NCBI RefSeq assembly: GCF_000012885.1
Contig: NC_007498.2
Span: forward strand, 3,008,001-3,072,000
DNA: 64,000 nt
DNA from: Syntrophotalea carbinolica DSM 2380
GTDB lineage: Bacteria; Desulfobacterota; Desulfuromonadia; Desulfuromonadales; Syntrophotaleaceae
Direction of reading: 5' to 3'
The translations under genes were made by a program, and so were the position numbers. Position 1 is the stretch's first letter, and every line of letters starts with the position of its first letter. The notes beneath the pieces are model-generated. The model saw only the letters and a program-made list of their open reading frames with translations. It made no database searches and was not told the origin of the DNA. Positions 9,157-17,768 of the stretch are shown piece after piece.

Positions 9157-10157
9157 CGATAGGCCTCCTGACCGATGACCTTGGAAGCAACCTGCAACGT
9201 GGATACCGGCAATACGATACCGGAAGCCTTGGCCATTTTAAGGTTAATCGTCAAGCTGGCCAACTCGTTGGCCACCACGGGAATGGCGTCCGGAGAAATA
9301 CCGCCAAGGATCTTCAAGGCTGTTTTGGCCGCATATTCGCCCTGTTCTTCCGGCACTTTTGCAACGGTAAAAGTAACAAACCTCTCCATATAGGCAAGCC
9401 GCGATCCGGTCGGTTTGCGGACATGGCGAACAAGGAAATCCTCGACTTTCCGGGAATCCCAACCGGGCATATCGGAGTAGTTGGCGATATAAATCATATC
9501 GACTTCGTTTTGCGCCCGCAGGAAAAGCTCTTTAAAATGATCGAAATCCCTGGCCAGGTAGGATTTCATGCTCCCCGAAAAAAAGCGCCGGTTATAGACA
9601 TCGACGACTTTGCGTTCGGATACCGTATCGGCGCTCAGATAGCCAAGCCTTTCCCCTTTGGCAAAACGCCGCAGGTGCGCGACCAGAGTCTCCACCGGTT
9701 CGACCTCGATCATCCCGGTTACATTGCTGCAGGGAAATCCATAAGGACTGGCGTCCCAGTTGATCCCGCAGAACACCACGGGAAGAGAGGTGTTTTTTAA
9801 ATAGGGAACCACCAGATAACGAGCGGCATTGTCATCGGAAGCGATAACCACGTCCGGTCGCCAGGCATCGATGGCCTGTTTGGCCTTAAGACCGGCATGC
9901 TGTTTGGAGTTTTCGGATAAATCCCATTTGGTATTCATCCGCAGAATTCGAACTTGTACCCCGGTGCCACGCAGCGCTTTACGAATCCCCCTTTCGATAC
10001 CCGCAGTCCATTCATAACCGCCTGCATGGTAGGAATCGACCCAGAGGACCTTTTTCCCGGCAAACCGCTGCCTTTTGTCGGGCTCCTCGGCTGCGAGCCA
10101 ACCGGCATTCAGAAGCACAACCAGCAGCCCCACCATCGCGGCACAGACGCAGCGCAT
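9153..10157 (-). CDS. exported ABC-type substrate-binding protein homologue (first tandem copy)
   Basis: A 334-residue protein with a signal peptide (MRCVCAAMVGLLVVLLNAG, cleavage likely near WLAAEE) and the same fold and landmarks as its downstream paralogue: KKVLWVDSYHAGGYEWT, PDVVIASDDNAARYLVVPYL, PVVFCGINWD, NVTGM, ASGIVLPVSTL. The ATG at 10157 is chosen because it starts directly with the signal peptide; an open extension to 10226 has no such feature. It is the first gene of the six-gene minus-strand operon; its promoter must lie in 10158-10510. Confidence 0.85.
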   Translation of the reverse strand: MRCVCAAMVGLLVVLLNAGWLAAEEPDKRQRFAGKKVLWVDSYHAGGYEWTAGIERGIRKALRGTGVQVRILRMNTKWDLSENSKQHAGLKAKQAIDAWRPDVVIASDDNAARYLVVPYLKNTSLPVVFCGINWDASPYGFPCSNVTGMIEVEPVETLVAHLRRFAKGERLGYLSADTVSERKVVDVYNRRFFSGSMKSYLARDFDHFKELFLRAQNEVDMIYIANYSDMPGWDSRKVEDFLVRHVRKPTGSRLAYMERFVTFTVAKVPEEQGEYAAKTALKILGGISPDAIPVVANELASLTINLKMAKASGIVLPVSTLQVASKVIGQEAYR

Positions 10158-10303
10158 TTTTTTCCAGGTCAAACCTCCCCAACCACACCGATATTGCACA
10201 ACATCCCCCCAGCAGGCCTCCAACAAAAATCCTTGAAAAAACAGGCCCTTTACAACAGCATCGCATCAACCAAGCTGCAAACTCATCAAACAAACCGAGC
10301 AGC

Positions 10304-10331
10304 CGTTTCCTACCTGCTCAGCAGGAAACGA
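10304..10331. promoter_or_regulatory. inverted repeat in the divergent promoter region
   Basis: CGTTTCCT and AGGAAACG form 8-base arms, and inside them CCTGCT-C-AGCAGG offers an alternative fold. It lies about 150 bases upstream of the binding-protein operon and about 200 bases upstream of the bd-like genes. No T-run follows, so an operator is more likely than a terminator. The rest of 10158-10510 has no gene. Confidence 0.4.
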
Positions 10332-10429
10332 ATCTGCAAAAAATGGTTACAATTAAGTAAAACAGCATTTTGCAGTCTCACGCCGATAAAATCAACCGAA
10401 ATCACTTCATTTATATGACCCGTTGGAAA

Positions 10430-10467
10430 CCCCGCTGATTGACAACCCTGGCGGGGCACGTTAAATA
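10430..10467 (+). promoter_or_regulatory. sigma-70-like promoter of the bd-like oxidase genes, flanked by an inverted repeat
   Basis: TTGACA (10439-10444), a 17-base spacer and TAAATA (10462-10467) lie about 45 bases before the start codon at 10511. CCCCGC (10430-10435) and GCGGGG (10451-10456) form an inverted repeat around the -35 box, a position where a repressor could block polymerase. The -10 box is poor, so activation may be needed. Confidence 0.45.
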
Positions 10468-10510
10468 ATCTGAAGAGACTGATCTTCTTACCTTTTCAGG
10501 GATAGCATGC

Positions 10511-11803
10511 ATGAATTATCCGATCTGGTACCTGCCGTCCGTGGGCGGCGGCGCAATGATCGCCGCCATCGCCGTGAGTCACGTCTTTATCTCCCACTTC
10601 GCTGTCGGCGGCGGTTTCTGGCTGGTACTGCTGGAAACCCGAGCGCTTCGCCACCGGGACCAGCCGCTGTACCGATTTACCCAATCCTTCGCCCGGCTCT
10701 TCGTTTTGACCACCTTGATCTTCGGAGCCTTGACGGGGGTCGGTATCTGGTTCGCTATCTCCCTCGTTCAACCGGCGGGTACTTCCGCCCTGATTCACCG
10801 TTTTGTTTTCATCTGGGCCGCCGAGTGGGTATTGTTTCTGGTGGAGGTTGTGGCGATCACCGTTTACCTGCACAGTTTCGGACACCTTGCCCCCCGAAGG
10901 CACCTGATCGTCGGCCGTGTCTATTGTGCCGCCAGCTGGCTGAGTCTGTTCGCCATCAACGGCATCATCACCTTCATGCTCACGCCCGGCATGGCCTCAC
11001 AACATAGCGGCCTGCCCCGCGCCTTCTTCAATCCGTCTTTCTGGCCCTCCCTGGCTCTGCGCACCTGCCTGGCCGGATTGATATCCGGCTTGTTCGTCGC
11101 GATATTCGCAGCCTTTCTGGCGGACCGAGACCTGGCCAGCCGATTGATCCGCATGACCGCAGGCTGGTCTCTTTTAGCCCTGTGCGGTGCCTTGCCGGCC
11201 GGGTTGTGGTATCTGCAAAGCCTGCCCGTACCGGTACGAACTCTGACCGAGGGCGCCTCGCCGACCATTGTCCGTACTTTGGCCATGGGACGCATCGCCC
11301 TCTGGGTCCTACTGCCCGGTTCGCTGCTGGCACTATGGCGACCGGCACGCATCGGCAAAGCCGCTGCCATGGCGGGACTTGCGGCGGGTCTGCTCCTCAT
11401 GGGCAGCTTCGAATGGACCCGCGAAGCGGCGCGACGCCCCTATGTCCTGTATGGCGACATATACTCCAACGGCCAGCGTGCGGATCGGACAACAACGGAG
11501 CCTTTTTTGCCGACTGCCCCCTGGAGCCGATCGTCTTCACCGGGCCGGGAGCTTTTTAAATTCCAGTGCTATGCCTGTCATACACTGGGCGGCCTCAACA
11601 ACGATATCATCGAACGCACCCGGGGCATGAGCCAGAGTTCCCTGGCCGCCTATATTTCCCAGCTCCATGCCATCAGGCCCTTTATGCCGCCGTTTATCGG
11701 CACCGCCGAGGAACAGCATGCTCTGGCCGCGTACCTGATCGACCAGCAACCGACCTCCCCCGATACACAAACACCCCTCGCGCGACCCGGGAGTCAGCCA
11801 TGA
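10511..11803 (+). CDS. cytochrome bd-type oxidase subunit I-like protein with C-terminal heme c
   Basis: A 430-residue membrane protein with about eight hydrophobic segments and a C-terminal c-type cytochrome domain (heme site CYACH, 353-357; likely distal Met392 in PFMPPF). The N-terminal half aligns by eye with CydA: His24 in VSHVFISHFAVGGGFW sits where the b595 ligand is, and Glu105 and Glu112 sit near the proton-path acids. At the place of the b558 ligand histidine I read Arg184 (LALRTCLAGL). There is no quinol-loop insertion. This matches bd-superfamily members made of two CydA-related subunits with a heme c. It overlaps the next gene by four bases (ATGA). Oxygen reduction is inferred, not shown. 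Confidence 0.7.
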   Translation: MNYPIWYLPSVGGGAMIAAIAVSHVFISHFAVGGGFWLVLLETRALRHRDQPLYRFTQSFARLFVLTTLIFGALTGVGIWFAISLVQPAGTSALIHRFVFIWAAEWVLFLVEVVAITVYLHSFGHLAPRRHLIVGRVYCAASWLSLFAINGIITFMLTPGMASQHSGLPRAFFNPSFWPSLALRTCLAGLISGLFVAIFAAFLADRDLASRLIRMTAGWSLLALCGALPAGLWYLQSLPVPVRTLTEGASPTIVRTLAMGRIALWVLLPGSLLALWRPARIGKAAAMAGLAAGLLLMGSFEWTREAARRPYVLYGDIYSNGQRADRTTTEPFLPTAPWSRSSSPGRELFKFQCYACHTLGGLNNDIIERTRGMSQSSLAAYISQLHAIRPFMPPFIGTAEEQHALAAYLIDQQPTSPDTQTPLARPGSQP

Positions 11804-12900
11804 ATCCTCTTGTTCCGTCCGCGGATATCTTGCCAGCCTCCTGGCCCCTGCTTCAGGGGTTGCTGCTGATTGTGTTTCCTCTGCACCTGCTGGCCATGAA
11901 CGGACTGCTCGGAACCGCCATGGTCGTGCTGCTGATTCGGCGACGACGCAACCGGCCAAGCCGGGTGCTGGCCAAACAACTGACCGGCACCCTGCCGACT
12001 CTTATGGCGGTGACCATTAATCTGGGGGTGGCTTCTCTGCTTTTTTCCCAAACCCTGCACGGGCAATTTTTCTATCCCGGCGCCATTCTTATGGGACGTT
12101 TCTGGCTGGCCATCATCCCCCTGCTGATGGCTGTCTACGCCGGCCTTTACGCTCTTGATCTCGGCACCGAACGACTTGCCGCACGGTCCCCGCTGCTGAC
12201 CAGTCTGGCGGTGGTCCTTTTGATGATCGTCGCGTTCATCTTTACCAACAACCAGACCCTGATCCTTAATCTGCAACGCTGGGCGGCCTATTTCCATGCC
12301 GACGGCGGCACCCTGCTCAATCTCGGCGACCCGACGCTGCTCCCCCGCTATCTGCATTTTGTCACGGCGGCCATGGCCGGCGGCGGGCTGTTTACCGCTC
12401 TTGTCGGAGCGCGCCTGACCCGCAGCGAACCGCGGCTCGGGGCGTATGCCCAGAAACTGGGACTGCAGCTGTTGCGGCGTATGACCCTGGTGCAAATGGG
12501 GGTAGGCATGCTGTTTCTATGGCAACTGCCCCAGTCCATTCGCTGGCAGATGCTCGGGGGCAGCCTGCCGGCCACCGGCCTGCTGGTGACGGCCGTAAGT
12601 CTGGCGCTGGCGCTGTTGGCCAGCTCGGCACAGGGATTGACATCGCTTAGCGCCGCCCTGTTGGCGGTTCAGGTGTTCGTCATGAGCGGGTTGCGGGAAA
12701 TGATTCGGCATGCCAGCCTGAAAGGGCAGTTACGCCCGGCGGACATGCCGGTGGTCTGGCAGGAAGGGGGCCTTATGCTATTTGTATTGGTATTGCTGGT
12801 CGGCATGACGACCATCGGCTGGCTGGTCCGGCAGGCCGTCCGGCCGGCTGAAAATGCCGTTCGCGGGGAATCAGAGCAAAACCGGGCATTCCGGCTGTAG
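11800..12900 (+). CDS. second bd-like membrane subunit (CydA-related, CydA'-type)
   Basis: A 366-residue protein with about nine hydrophobic segments. It is not CydB-like; it echoes CydA. FPLHLLAMNGLLGTAMV (His29) resembles the first-helix heme-ligand region, and LPRYLHFVTAAMAGGG (His186) resembles the segment holding the b558 ligand in CydA, the very residue that appears lost in the partner protein. Further histidines are His87 and His166. The ATG at 11800 overlaps the stop of the previous gene, which implies translational coupling and a heterodimer. Its 3' end overlaps the convergent glycosylase gene by 30 bases. Confidence 0.65.
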   Translation: MNPLVPSADILPASWPLLQGLLLIVFPLHLLAMNGLLGTAMVVLLIRRRRNRPSRVLAKQLTGTLPTLMAVTINLGVASLLFSQTLHGQFFYPGAILMGRFWLAIIPLLMAVYAGLYALDLGTERLAARSPLLTSLAVVLLMIVAFIFTNNQTLILNLQRWAAYFHADGGTLLNLGDPTLLPRYLHFVTAAMAGGGLFTALVGARLTRSEPRLGAYAQKLGLQLLRRMTLVQMGVGMLFLWQLPQSIRWQMLGGSLPATGLLVTAVSLALALLASSAQGLTSLSAALLAVQVFVMSGLREMIRHASLKGQLRPADMPVVWQEGGLMLFVLVLLVGMTTIGWLVRQAVRPAENAVRGESEQNRAFRL

Positions 12901-13569
12901 GGGGCAATTTTCGCAAAGCGGGCGCTTGCGACAAAAGGTTTTGCACTGCTCGACGATCAGTGCATGGTATTCGTTGAACAGATCGACCTGCCGAGGCAGA
13001 TGCGCCATGAACAAGGCACGTATGTCCTCATAGGTTTCATCGCCCTCCAGCACACCATAGCGCTTGAACAGACGCCGGGTATAGGCATCCACGACAAACG
13101 ACGGGCGATGGCCGGCGTACAGCAAAATGGAATCGGCGGTTTCGGGCCCGATGCCCTTAAAGGTAAGCAAGGTTTGCCGGACCTGCGACAAGGGGCCGCT
13201 GAGCATGGCATCCAGATCGCCCTGATGCTTTTCCAGCAGACATGTGGCGAACAGCTGCAGCCGCTGCGCCTTCTGCCGGAAAAATCCCGCCGGCCGGATC
13301 AACTCTTCCAGGTCTTGCCGTTGTAAGGCGCAAAGCGCCTGCGGCGTCAGAGGGATGGTCTTTTTAAGAGCGGCGATGGCGAGTTCCACGTTGCGCCAAG
13401 CCGTATTTTGCGTGAGAAACGCACCGATCACCACCTCAAAGGGTGAGTCGGCCGGCCACCAGTGCAGCGGACCGAAATGCTCCGCCAACCGGTTGCATAA
13501 AAAGAGCAGCGTATCCTTTAAAACAGCGGGCCGCTGACGGCTATCCGTATTTTGGCGAAAATGCGTCAT
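12871..13569 (-). CDS. endonuclease III-like DNA glycosylase (HhH-GPD, 4Fe-4S)
   Basis: A 232-residue protein with a helix-hairpin-helix LTFKGIGPETADSILLYAG, catalytic aspartate in FVVDAYTRRLF, and a C-terminal iron-sulfur loop CRKRPLCENCPLQPEC (spacing C-x5-C-x2-C-x5-C). The catalytic lysine that E. coli Nth has in its GxGRKTA stretch is replaced here (GPETA), so a glycosylase without strong lyase activity is plausible. It excises damaged bases in base-excision repair; the substrate cannot be told. The ATG at 13569 overlaps the end of the comF-like gene by four bases. A 27-codon upstream extension has no family match. Confidence 0.82.
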   Translation of the reverse strand: MTHFRQNTDSRQRPAVLKDTLLFLCNRLAEHFGPLHWWPADSPFEVVIGAFLTQNTAWRNVELAIAALKKTIPLTPQALCALQRQDLEELIRPAGFFRQKAQRLQLFATCLLEKHQGDLDAMLSGPLSQVRQTLLTFKGIGPETADSILLYAGHRPSFVVDAYTRRLFKRYGVLEGDETYEDIRALFMAHLPRQVDLFNEYHALIVEQCKTFCRKRPLCENCPLQPECPVLL

Positions 13570-14321
13570 TGAAGTTTCTGCAAACGAGCGCGTGCCAACA
13601 CCGCCACCGCCACGCTCGAAGCCCCTCCGGCCAGCAGGGTCGCGGCACATTCCCGCGCCGTGGCACCCGTGGTCAGAACATCGTCCACAAGCAGAACGCG
13701 TTGCCCCGCAAGTTTTTGCGTCAACGCAAAAGCCCCCTTGAGGTTACGCCTCCGATCGTCCCCCGAAAGCCCCTGCTGGGAATGGGTCGGCCGGACTCTC
13801 CGCAGCAATCGCGCAGGCGCCGGGAGCCGCCAGAAACGGCCGAGTTCGCGCGCCAGCAACAGCGACTGATTGTAGGTACGCGCGCGCAACCGCTGCCGAT
13901 GCAGCGGTACGGCAATCAGAAGATCGGGGCGATAGTCTTGACGGACAGTTTCCAGCCGGGCAGCCAGGAGGCGGGCCAATGGGCGATCGAAATGCACCTT
14001 GCCGTGAAATTTAAAAGCATGCACGGCCTCGCGCAATTTCGCCTCATACAAGCCAAGGCAACGCGTCCAGACAAAGGGCGGTTCATGCCGCAAACAGGCT
14101 TCGCACAGATGGTCGCTGCCGGACGGCTGGGGATAAGGCAAGGCACAACGGGGACAGCATGCGCTGTCGAGGGGAGCGAAGGCATCGAGACACGCCGGAC
14201 AGAAAGCATCGCCCACCCCGCTTTTCAGCAGCGTGCCGCACAGCGGGCAGCACGGCGGCAGCAGCAGTTCAAATAAGCCTCGCAGTTCGGCGCGGAGAAA
14301 AGATAGCACCGGCCCCTCCAA
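13566..14321 (-). CDS. comF: ComF-family phosphoribosyltransferase-like protein
   Basis: A 251-residue protein with an N-terminal double zinc-ribbon (CCPLCG, CPAC, CPRC, CEAC within residues 24-77) and a C-terminal type I phosphoribosyltransferase core with the PRPP loop VLLVDDVLTTGATARE. ComF proteins work in DNA uptake and fork repair with helicases, but many homologues occur in species not known to be competent, so the role is open. It lies 24 bases after gpmI and is coupled to the downstream DNA glycosylase gene by an ATGA overlap, which fits a DNA-processing role. Confidence 0.82.
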   Translation of the reverse strand: MEGPVLSFLRAELRGLFELLLPPCCPLCGTLLKSGVGDAFCPACLDAFAPLDSACCPRCALPYPQPSGSDHLCEACLRHEPPFVWTRCLGLYEAKLREAVHAFKFHGKVHFDRPLARLLAARLETVRQDYRPDLLIAVPLHRQRLRARTYNQSLLLARELGRFWRLPAPARLLRRVRPTHSQQGLSGDDRRRNLKGAFALTQKLAGQRVLLVDDVLTTGATARECAATLLAGGASSVAVAVLARARLQKLQ

Positions 14322-14345
14322 TCAGCCCGGCGTATGCATGGGGCG

Positions 14346-15890
14346 TTATGAAGGCTCAAGCAGACTGCGCCCGGTCATGGCCGCAGGCTTGTCGATCCCC
14401 ATCAGTTCCAGCAGTGTCGGTGCCAGATCCGCCAGGATACCGTTACGCAACTTCACCCCGGTGCGATCCGGATCGACCAGGATTACCGGCACCGGATTGG
14501 AGGTATGAGCGGTGTGGGGAGCCCCTTTGGCATCGGCCATCTGCTCGCAATTGCCATGATCGGCAGTGATCAGAAGACTGCCGCCGGCGTTAAGTACGGC
14601 ATCCACCACCCGACCGACACAGGCGTCGACGGTCTCCATGGCTGCGATGGCCGCGCTCTCCACGCCGGTATGGCCGACCATATCGGGATTGGCGAAATTA
14701 AGCACGATCAAATCGTAGCGCCCGGAAGCCACGCGCTCCAGCATGGCGTCGGTCACCGCCGGCGCACTCATCTCCGGTTTGAGGTCATAGGTGGCCACCT
14801 CCTTCGGAGACGGAATCAACACCCGGTCCTCGCCGTCGAAAGGCTCCTCGCTACCGCCGTTGAAAAAGAAGGTGACATGGGCATATTTTTCAGTTTCGGC
14901 GATGCGCAACTGTTTGCGTCCCGCCCGGGACACCACTTCGCCCAGCAGTTCGGGGTAGGTTTCCGGTGGAAAAGCCATGGGCAGGCCGAAGCTGGCATCG
15001 TATTCGGTCAGACAGACGTAGCCGGCCAGGCGCGGTGTCTTCTCGCGGCTGAAGCCGCTGAAATCCGATGAGGTAAAGGTACGGGTAATCTCCCGGGCAC
15101 GATCGGCGCGGAAGTTGAAAAAAATCATACCGTCGCCATCGTCCACCGTGCAAGGCTTCTCCCCCCCGACAAAACGGGGTTCGACAAACTCATCGGTCTG
15201 CCCCTGCGCGTAAGCATCGGCAATGGCCGCGGCGCTGCTCTCGAATGAGGTGCCCACGCCTTCGGTCATGGCGCGGTAGGCCTTTTCGACCCGCTCCCAG
15301 CGATTGTCACGGTCCATGGCCCAGTAACGTCCAATGACCGTTGCAACCCGGCCCAGCCCGATGTCCTGCAGTTTGTCCTCGAGTTGCGCCAGATAACCGG
15401 CGCCGCTTTGCGGCGGCGTATCACGACCGTCCATGAAGGCATGAATGCACACCTGCTCCACTCCGGCCCGTCGTGCCATTTCCACCAGAGCGTATAGATG
15501 TTCCATATGCGAATGGACTCCCCCATCCGACAGCAACCCCATCAGGTGCAGTTTGCCCTGACTCTCCACGACCTGCTGCATCACCTTACGCAGTTCGGTA
15601 TTTTCGAAGAAGGTATCTTCTTCGATGCTGAGACTGATGCGCGTCAGGTCCTGATAGACGGTACGACCGGCACCGATGTTCAGATGCCCGACTTCCGAAT
15701 TACCCATTTGTCCATCGGGCAGACCCACATCCCGACCGGAGGCACCGATGCGGGCATGGGGCCAGGATTCCAACAACGCCCGCAGACGCGGGGTATCGGC
15801 CTGACAGACGGCATTATGCTCACAGACGGGATTGATGCCCCAGCCATCCAGTATCACCAGTGCCACGGGACGGCGAATTTCTACAGTCAT
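14346..15890 (-). CDS. gpmI: 2,3-bisphosphoglycerate-independent phosphoglycerate mutase
   Basis: A 514-residue enzyme of typical length for GpmI, interconverting 3- and 2-phosphoglycerate in glycolysis/gluconeogenesis using two Mn ions. The first metal motif is LVILDGWG, the phosphorylated Ser65 is in [11 protein letters not shown], and later metal ligands are in [13 protein letters not shown] and TADHGNCE. The ATG overlaps the stop of the upstream LapA-LapB-like gene by four bases. It belongs to the minus-strand block running from nadD to the glycosylase. Confidence 0.96.
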   Translation of the reverse strand: MTVEIRRPVALVILDGWGINPVCEHNAVCQADTPRLRALLESWPHARIGASGRDVGLPDGQMGNSEVGHLNIGAGRTVYQDLTRISLSIEEDTFFENTELRKVMQQVVESQGKLHLMGLLSDGGVHSHMEHLYALVEMARRAGVEQVCIHAFMDGRDTPPQSGAGYLAQLEDKLQDIGLGRVATVIGRYWAMDRDNRWERVEKAYRAMTEGVGTSFESSAAAIADAYAQGQTDEFVEPRFVGGEKPCTVDDGDGMIFFNFRADRAREITRTFTSSDFSGFSREKTPRLAGYVCLTEYDASFGLPMAFPPETYPELLGEVVSRAGRKQLRIAETEKYAHVTFFFNGGSEEPFDGEDRVLIPSPKEVATYDLKPEMSAPAVTDAMLERVASGRYDLIVLNFANPDMVGHTGVESAAIAAMETVDACVGRVVDAVLNAGGSLLITADHGNCEQMADAKGAPHTAHTSNPVPVILVDPDRTGVKLRNGILADLAPTLLELMGIDKPAAMTGRSLLEPS

Positions 15891-17242
15891 GCGCTTTGTT
15901 CTCCATGATGAATCTCCCGCAAATCGCTGACGGGCGGATTCTTGATTCTTTCATACCCGGACAGGCGGCAACTGCCCCAGGCGCCGCACTCTTCGCACCG
16001 TCCGAACCATTCCGCGGACGCAGCGTTGCAGGCATCGCAGGCATATCCGAAGTTGGTGCGCCCGTCAAAATCGAGGACTTTACGGAATTCCTTGACCGAT
16101 TCGTCCATGCGACTGCGGCGGACGTGAGCCTCTGCCAGCAAAAGATGCAGTTGGGGGAAATCGGCGCCGGATTTTTCGATTTCCGACAGCTGCTCGAGGG
16201 CTTCCTCAACCATTTCCAGGCGCAGGCAGAACTTGCCGTAATACAATCGCAACAACAAATCCTCTGGCCGGTTTAGAGCGGTGGTACGATAAAAGTCGAG
16301 TAGTTCGGTGGGATTTTCGGTGGCCATGGCCAGATCTTCCAGGCGCGCCAGGAAAACCGCCTCGCCAAAACGCCGGTAACCTTCCTGCCAGACGCCTGCA
16401 GCTTCCTGGGGTTGTCCGGCAACCTCCCAGGCATCGCCCAGCAGTACGCGGGCCGCGACGAAGTCGGGTTGATCCTTGACCAGAGCTTTCAAATCGGCTG
16501 CGGCCGTATCGGCGCGGCCGGACTCCAGTACCATGCGTGCCGTTTCCAGACGCAACCCGCAGCGGATCCGCTGCTCCTGGTTATCGGGCGTGCCCCCGAG
16601 TTTTTTAAGTAATCGTTTTTGCAGGTCGGACGCTTCGTTCCAGAGTTCGCTGCGCATATGCAAATCGCGCAAACGCCGCAAGGCTTCCAGATTATCCGGT
16701 TCCACGGCAAGAATGGAGCGATAAGTCGCCACGGCATCTTCCACCTGGTCGGCTGCAAGGTAGGTATCGGCAAGCAAAAACAGCACCTGCAGATTTTCCG
16801 CCGACTGCTTGCGAGCCTTGAGCAGATATTCCAAGGCTTCGGACGGCTGACCTTCGGCACGGCATACCCGCGCCATGGCCTGCAGCACCTCCAGCTGGGT
16901 GCCATCCTGACCATGGGCCTTAAGCAATAAACGCCGGGACTTTTTCAAGTCCCCGGAAACCAGGCGCCCCATGGCCTGTCGATAGAGGTCCATGACACTG
17001 CGGTGGCGCTTTTCCGTACGTTTGCGACGCCAATCCCGTACCAGGTGTCCCGTAGCACCGTAAATGTAGAGCAGGTAACCGATCAGCAGGCCCGACAGTA
17101 CCGAGGCCGCCACGACCACGGCCAGCGAAGAGGTGAACTCGTTACCGAACCAGTAGAACACCGCAACGGTCTGAGGATTGAGAATGTAAAAAAGCAAAAA
17201 GAAAATAATCAGCACGAGAAAAACAAACGCCATCAAAATCAT
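15887..17242 (-). CDS. LapB-like TPR protein with an N-terminal LapA-like membrane domain and rubredoxin-type C-terminus
   Basis: A 451-residue protein. Residues 1-70 have two membrane helices around [21 protein letters not shown], the pattern of LapA/DUF1049. Residues about 85-395 are TPR-like helical repeats (for example [20 protein letters not shown] and [15 protein letters not shown]). The C-terminus has a rubredoxin-like metal site with two CxxC pairs in YACDACN and RCEECGAWG. LapB adapts FtsH to degrade LpxC and controls LPS amount; LapA is normally a separate partner gene. The ATG at 17242 has AAGGAGG 5-10 bases upstream. It follows rlmH by 55 bases. Confidence 0.8.
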   Translation of the reverse strand: MILMAFVFLVLIIFFLLFYILNPQTVAVFYWFGNEFTSSLAVVVAASVLSGLLIGYLLYIYGATGHLVRDWRRKRTEKRHRSVMDLYRQAMGRLVSGDLKKSRRLLLKAHGQDGTQLEVLQAMARVCRAEGQPSEALEYLLKARKQSAENLQVLFLLADTYLAADQVEDAVATYRSILAVEPDNLEALRRLRDLHMRSELWNEASDLQKRLLKKLGGTPDNQEQRIRCGLRLETARMVLESGRADTAAADLKALVKDQPDFVAARVLLGDAWEVAGQPQEAAGVWQEGYRRFGEAVFLARLEDLAMATENPTELLDFYRTTALNRPEDLLLRLYYGKFCLRLEMVEEALEQLSEIEKSGADFPQLHLLLAEAHVRRSRMDESVKEFRKVLDFDGRTNFGYACDACNAASAEWFGRCEECGAWGSCRLSGYERIKNPPVSDLREIHHGEQSA

Positions 17243-17297
17243 GATTTCCCCCTCCTTCGGCTCGACGGGAGGCTTGAGCCGACGGCCAGACAAAACG

Positions 17298-17768
17298 TCA
17301 ACGGTTATGGTACGGCTCGTTTCTCACAATGGTAAAACCGCGATACAACTGCTCAAGCAGCACCAAACGGGCCATCTGATGGGTCAAAGTCATCTCCGAC
17401 AGAGACATCAGCATGTCAGCGCGCTGTTTGACCTCATCACAAAGGCCGTAGGCTCCACCGATAATCAGGGTCAACTCGGGAGTCGACTCCATCATATGCC
17501 GTTCGAGTAAAGCGGCCAGCTTTTCCGATGATACGGAACGACCACGCTCATCCAACGCGATCACAAAAGATCCCGCCGGAATTTTTTCAAGAATCCTGCG
17601 CCCTTCCTGGCGGCGAATATATTCCGCATCGTTTTTGCCGCTCTTTTCTTCCTTCAGCTCCACAATGCGCACGGGAAGGTAGCGCTGCAGACGCGCTTCG
17701 AAATCGGCCGCGCCTTCGCGCAGGTAACCGATGGAGAGGCGCCCCACGCAAAGCAGGCAGATCTTCAT
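17298..17768 (-). CDS. rlmH: 23S rRNA pseudouridine-1915 N3-methyltransferase RlmH
   Basis: A 156-residue SPOUT-class methyltransferase of usual length. The knot region LTLIIGGAYGLCDEVKQRAD binds S-adenosylmethionine, and the C-terminus LVLLEQLYRGFTIVRNEPYH is the RlmH signature. It methylates Psi1915 in helix 69 on assembled 70S ribosomes. The ATG overlaps the stop of rsfS by four bases, a pairing seen in many bacteria. Confidence 0.95.
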   Translation of the reverse strand: MKICLLCVGRLSIGYLREGAADFEARLQRYLPVRIVELKEEKSGKNDAEYIRRQEGRRILEKIPAGSFVIALDERGRSVSSEKLAALLERHMMESTPELTLIIGGAYGLCDEVKQRADMLMSLSEMTLTHQMARLVLLEQLYRGFTIVRNEPYHNR

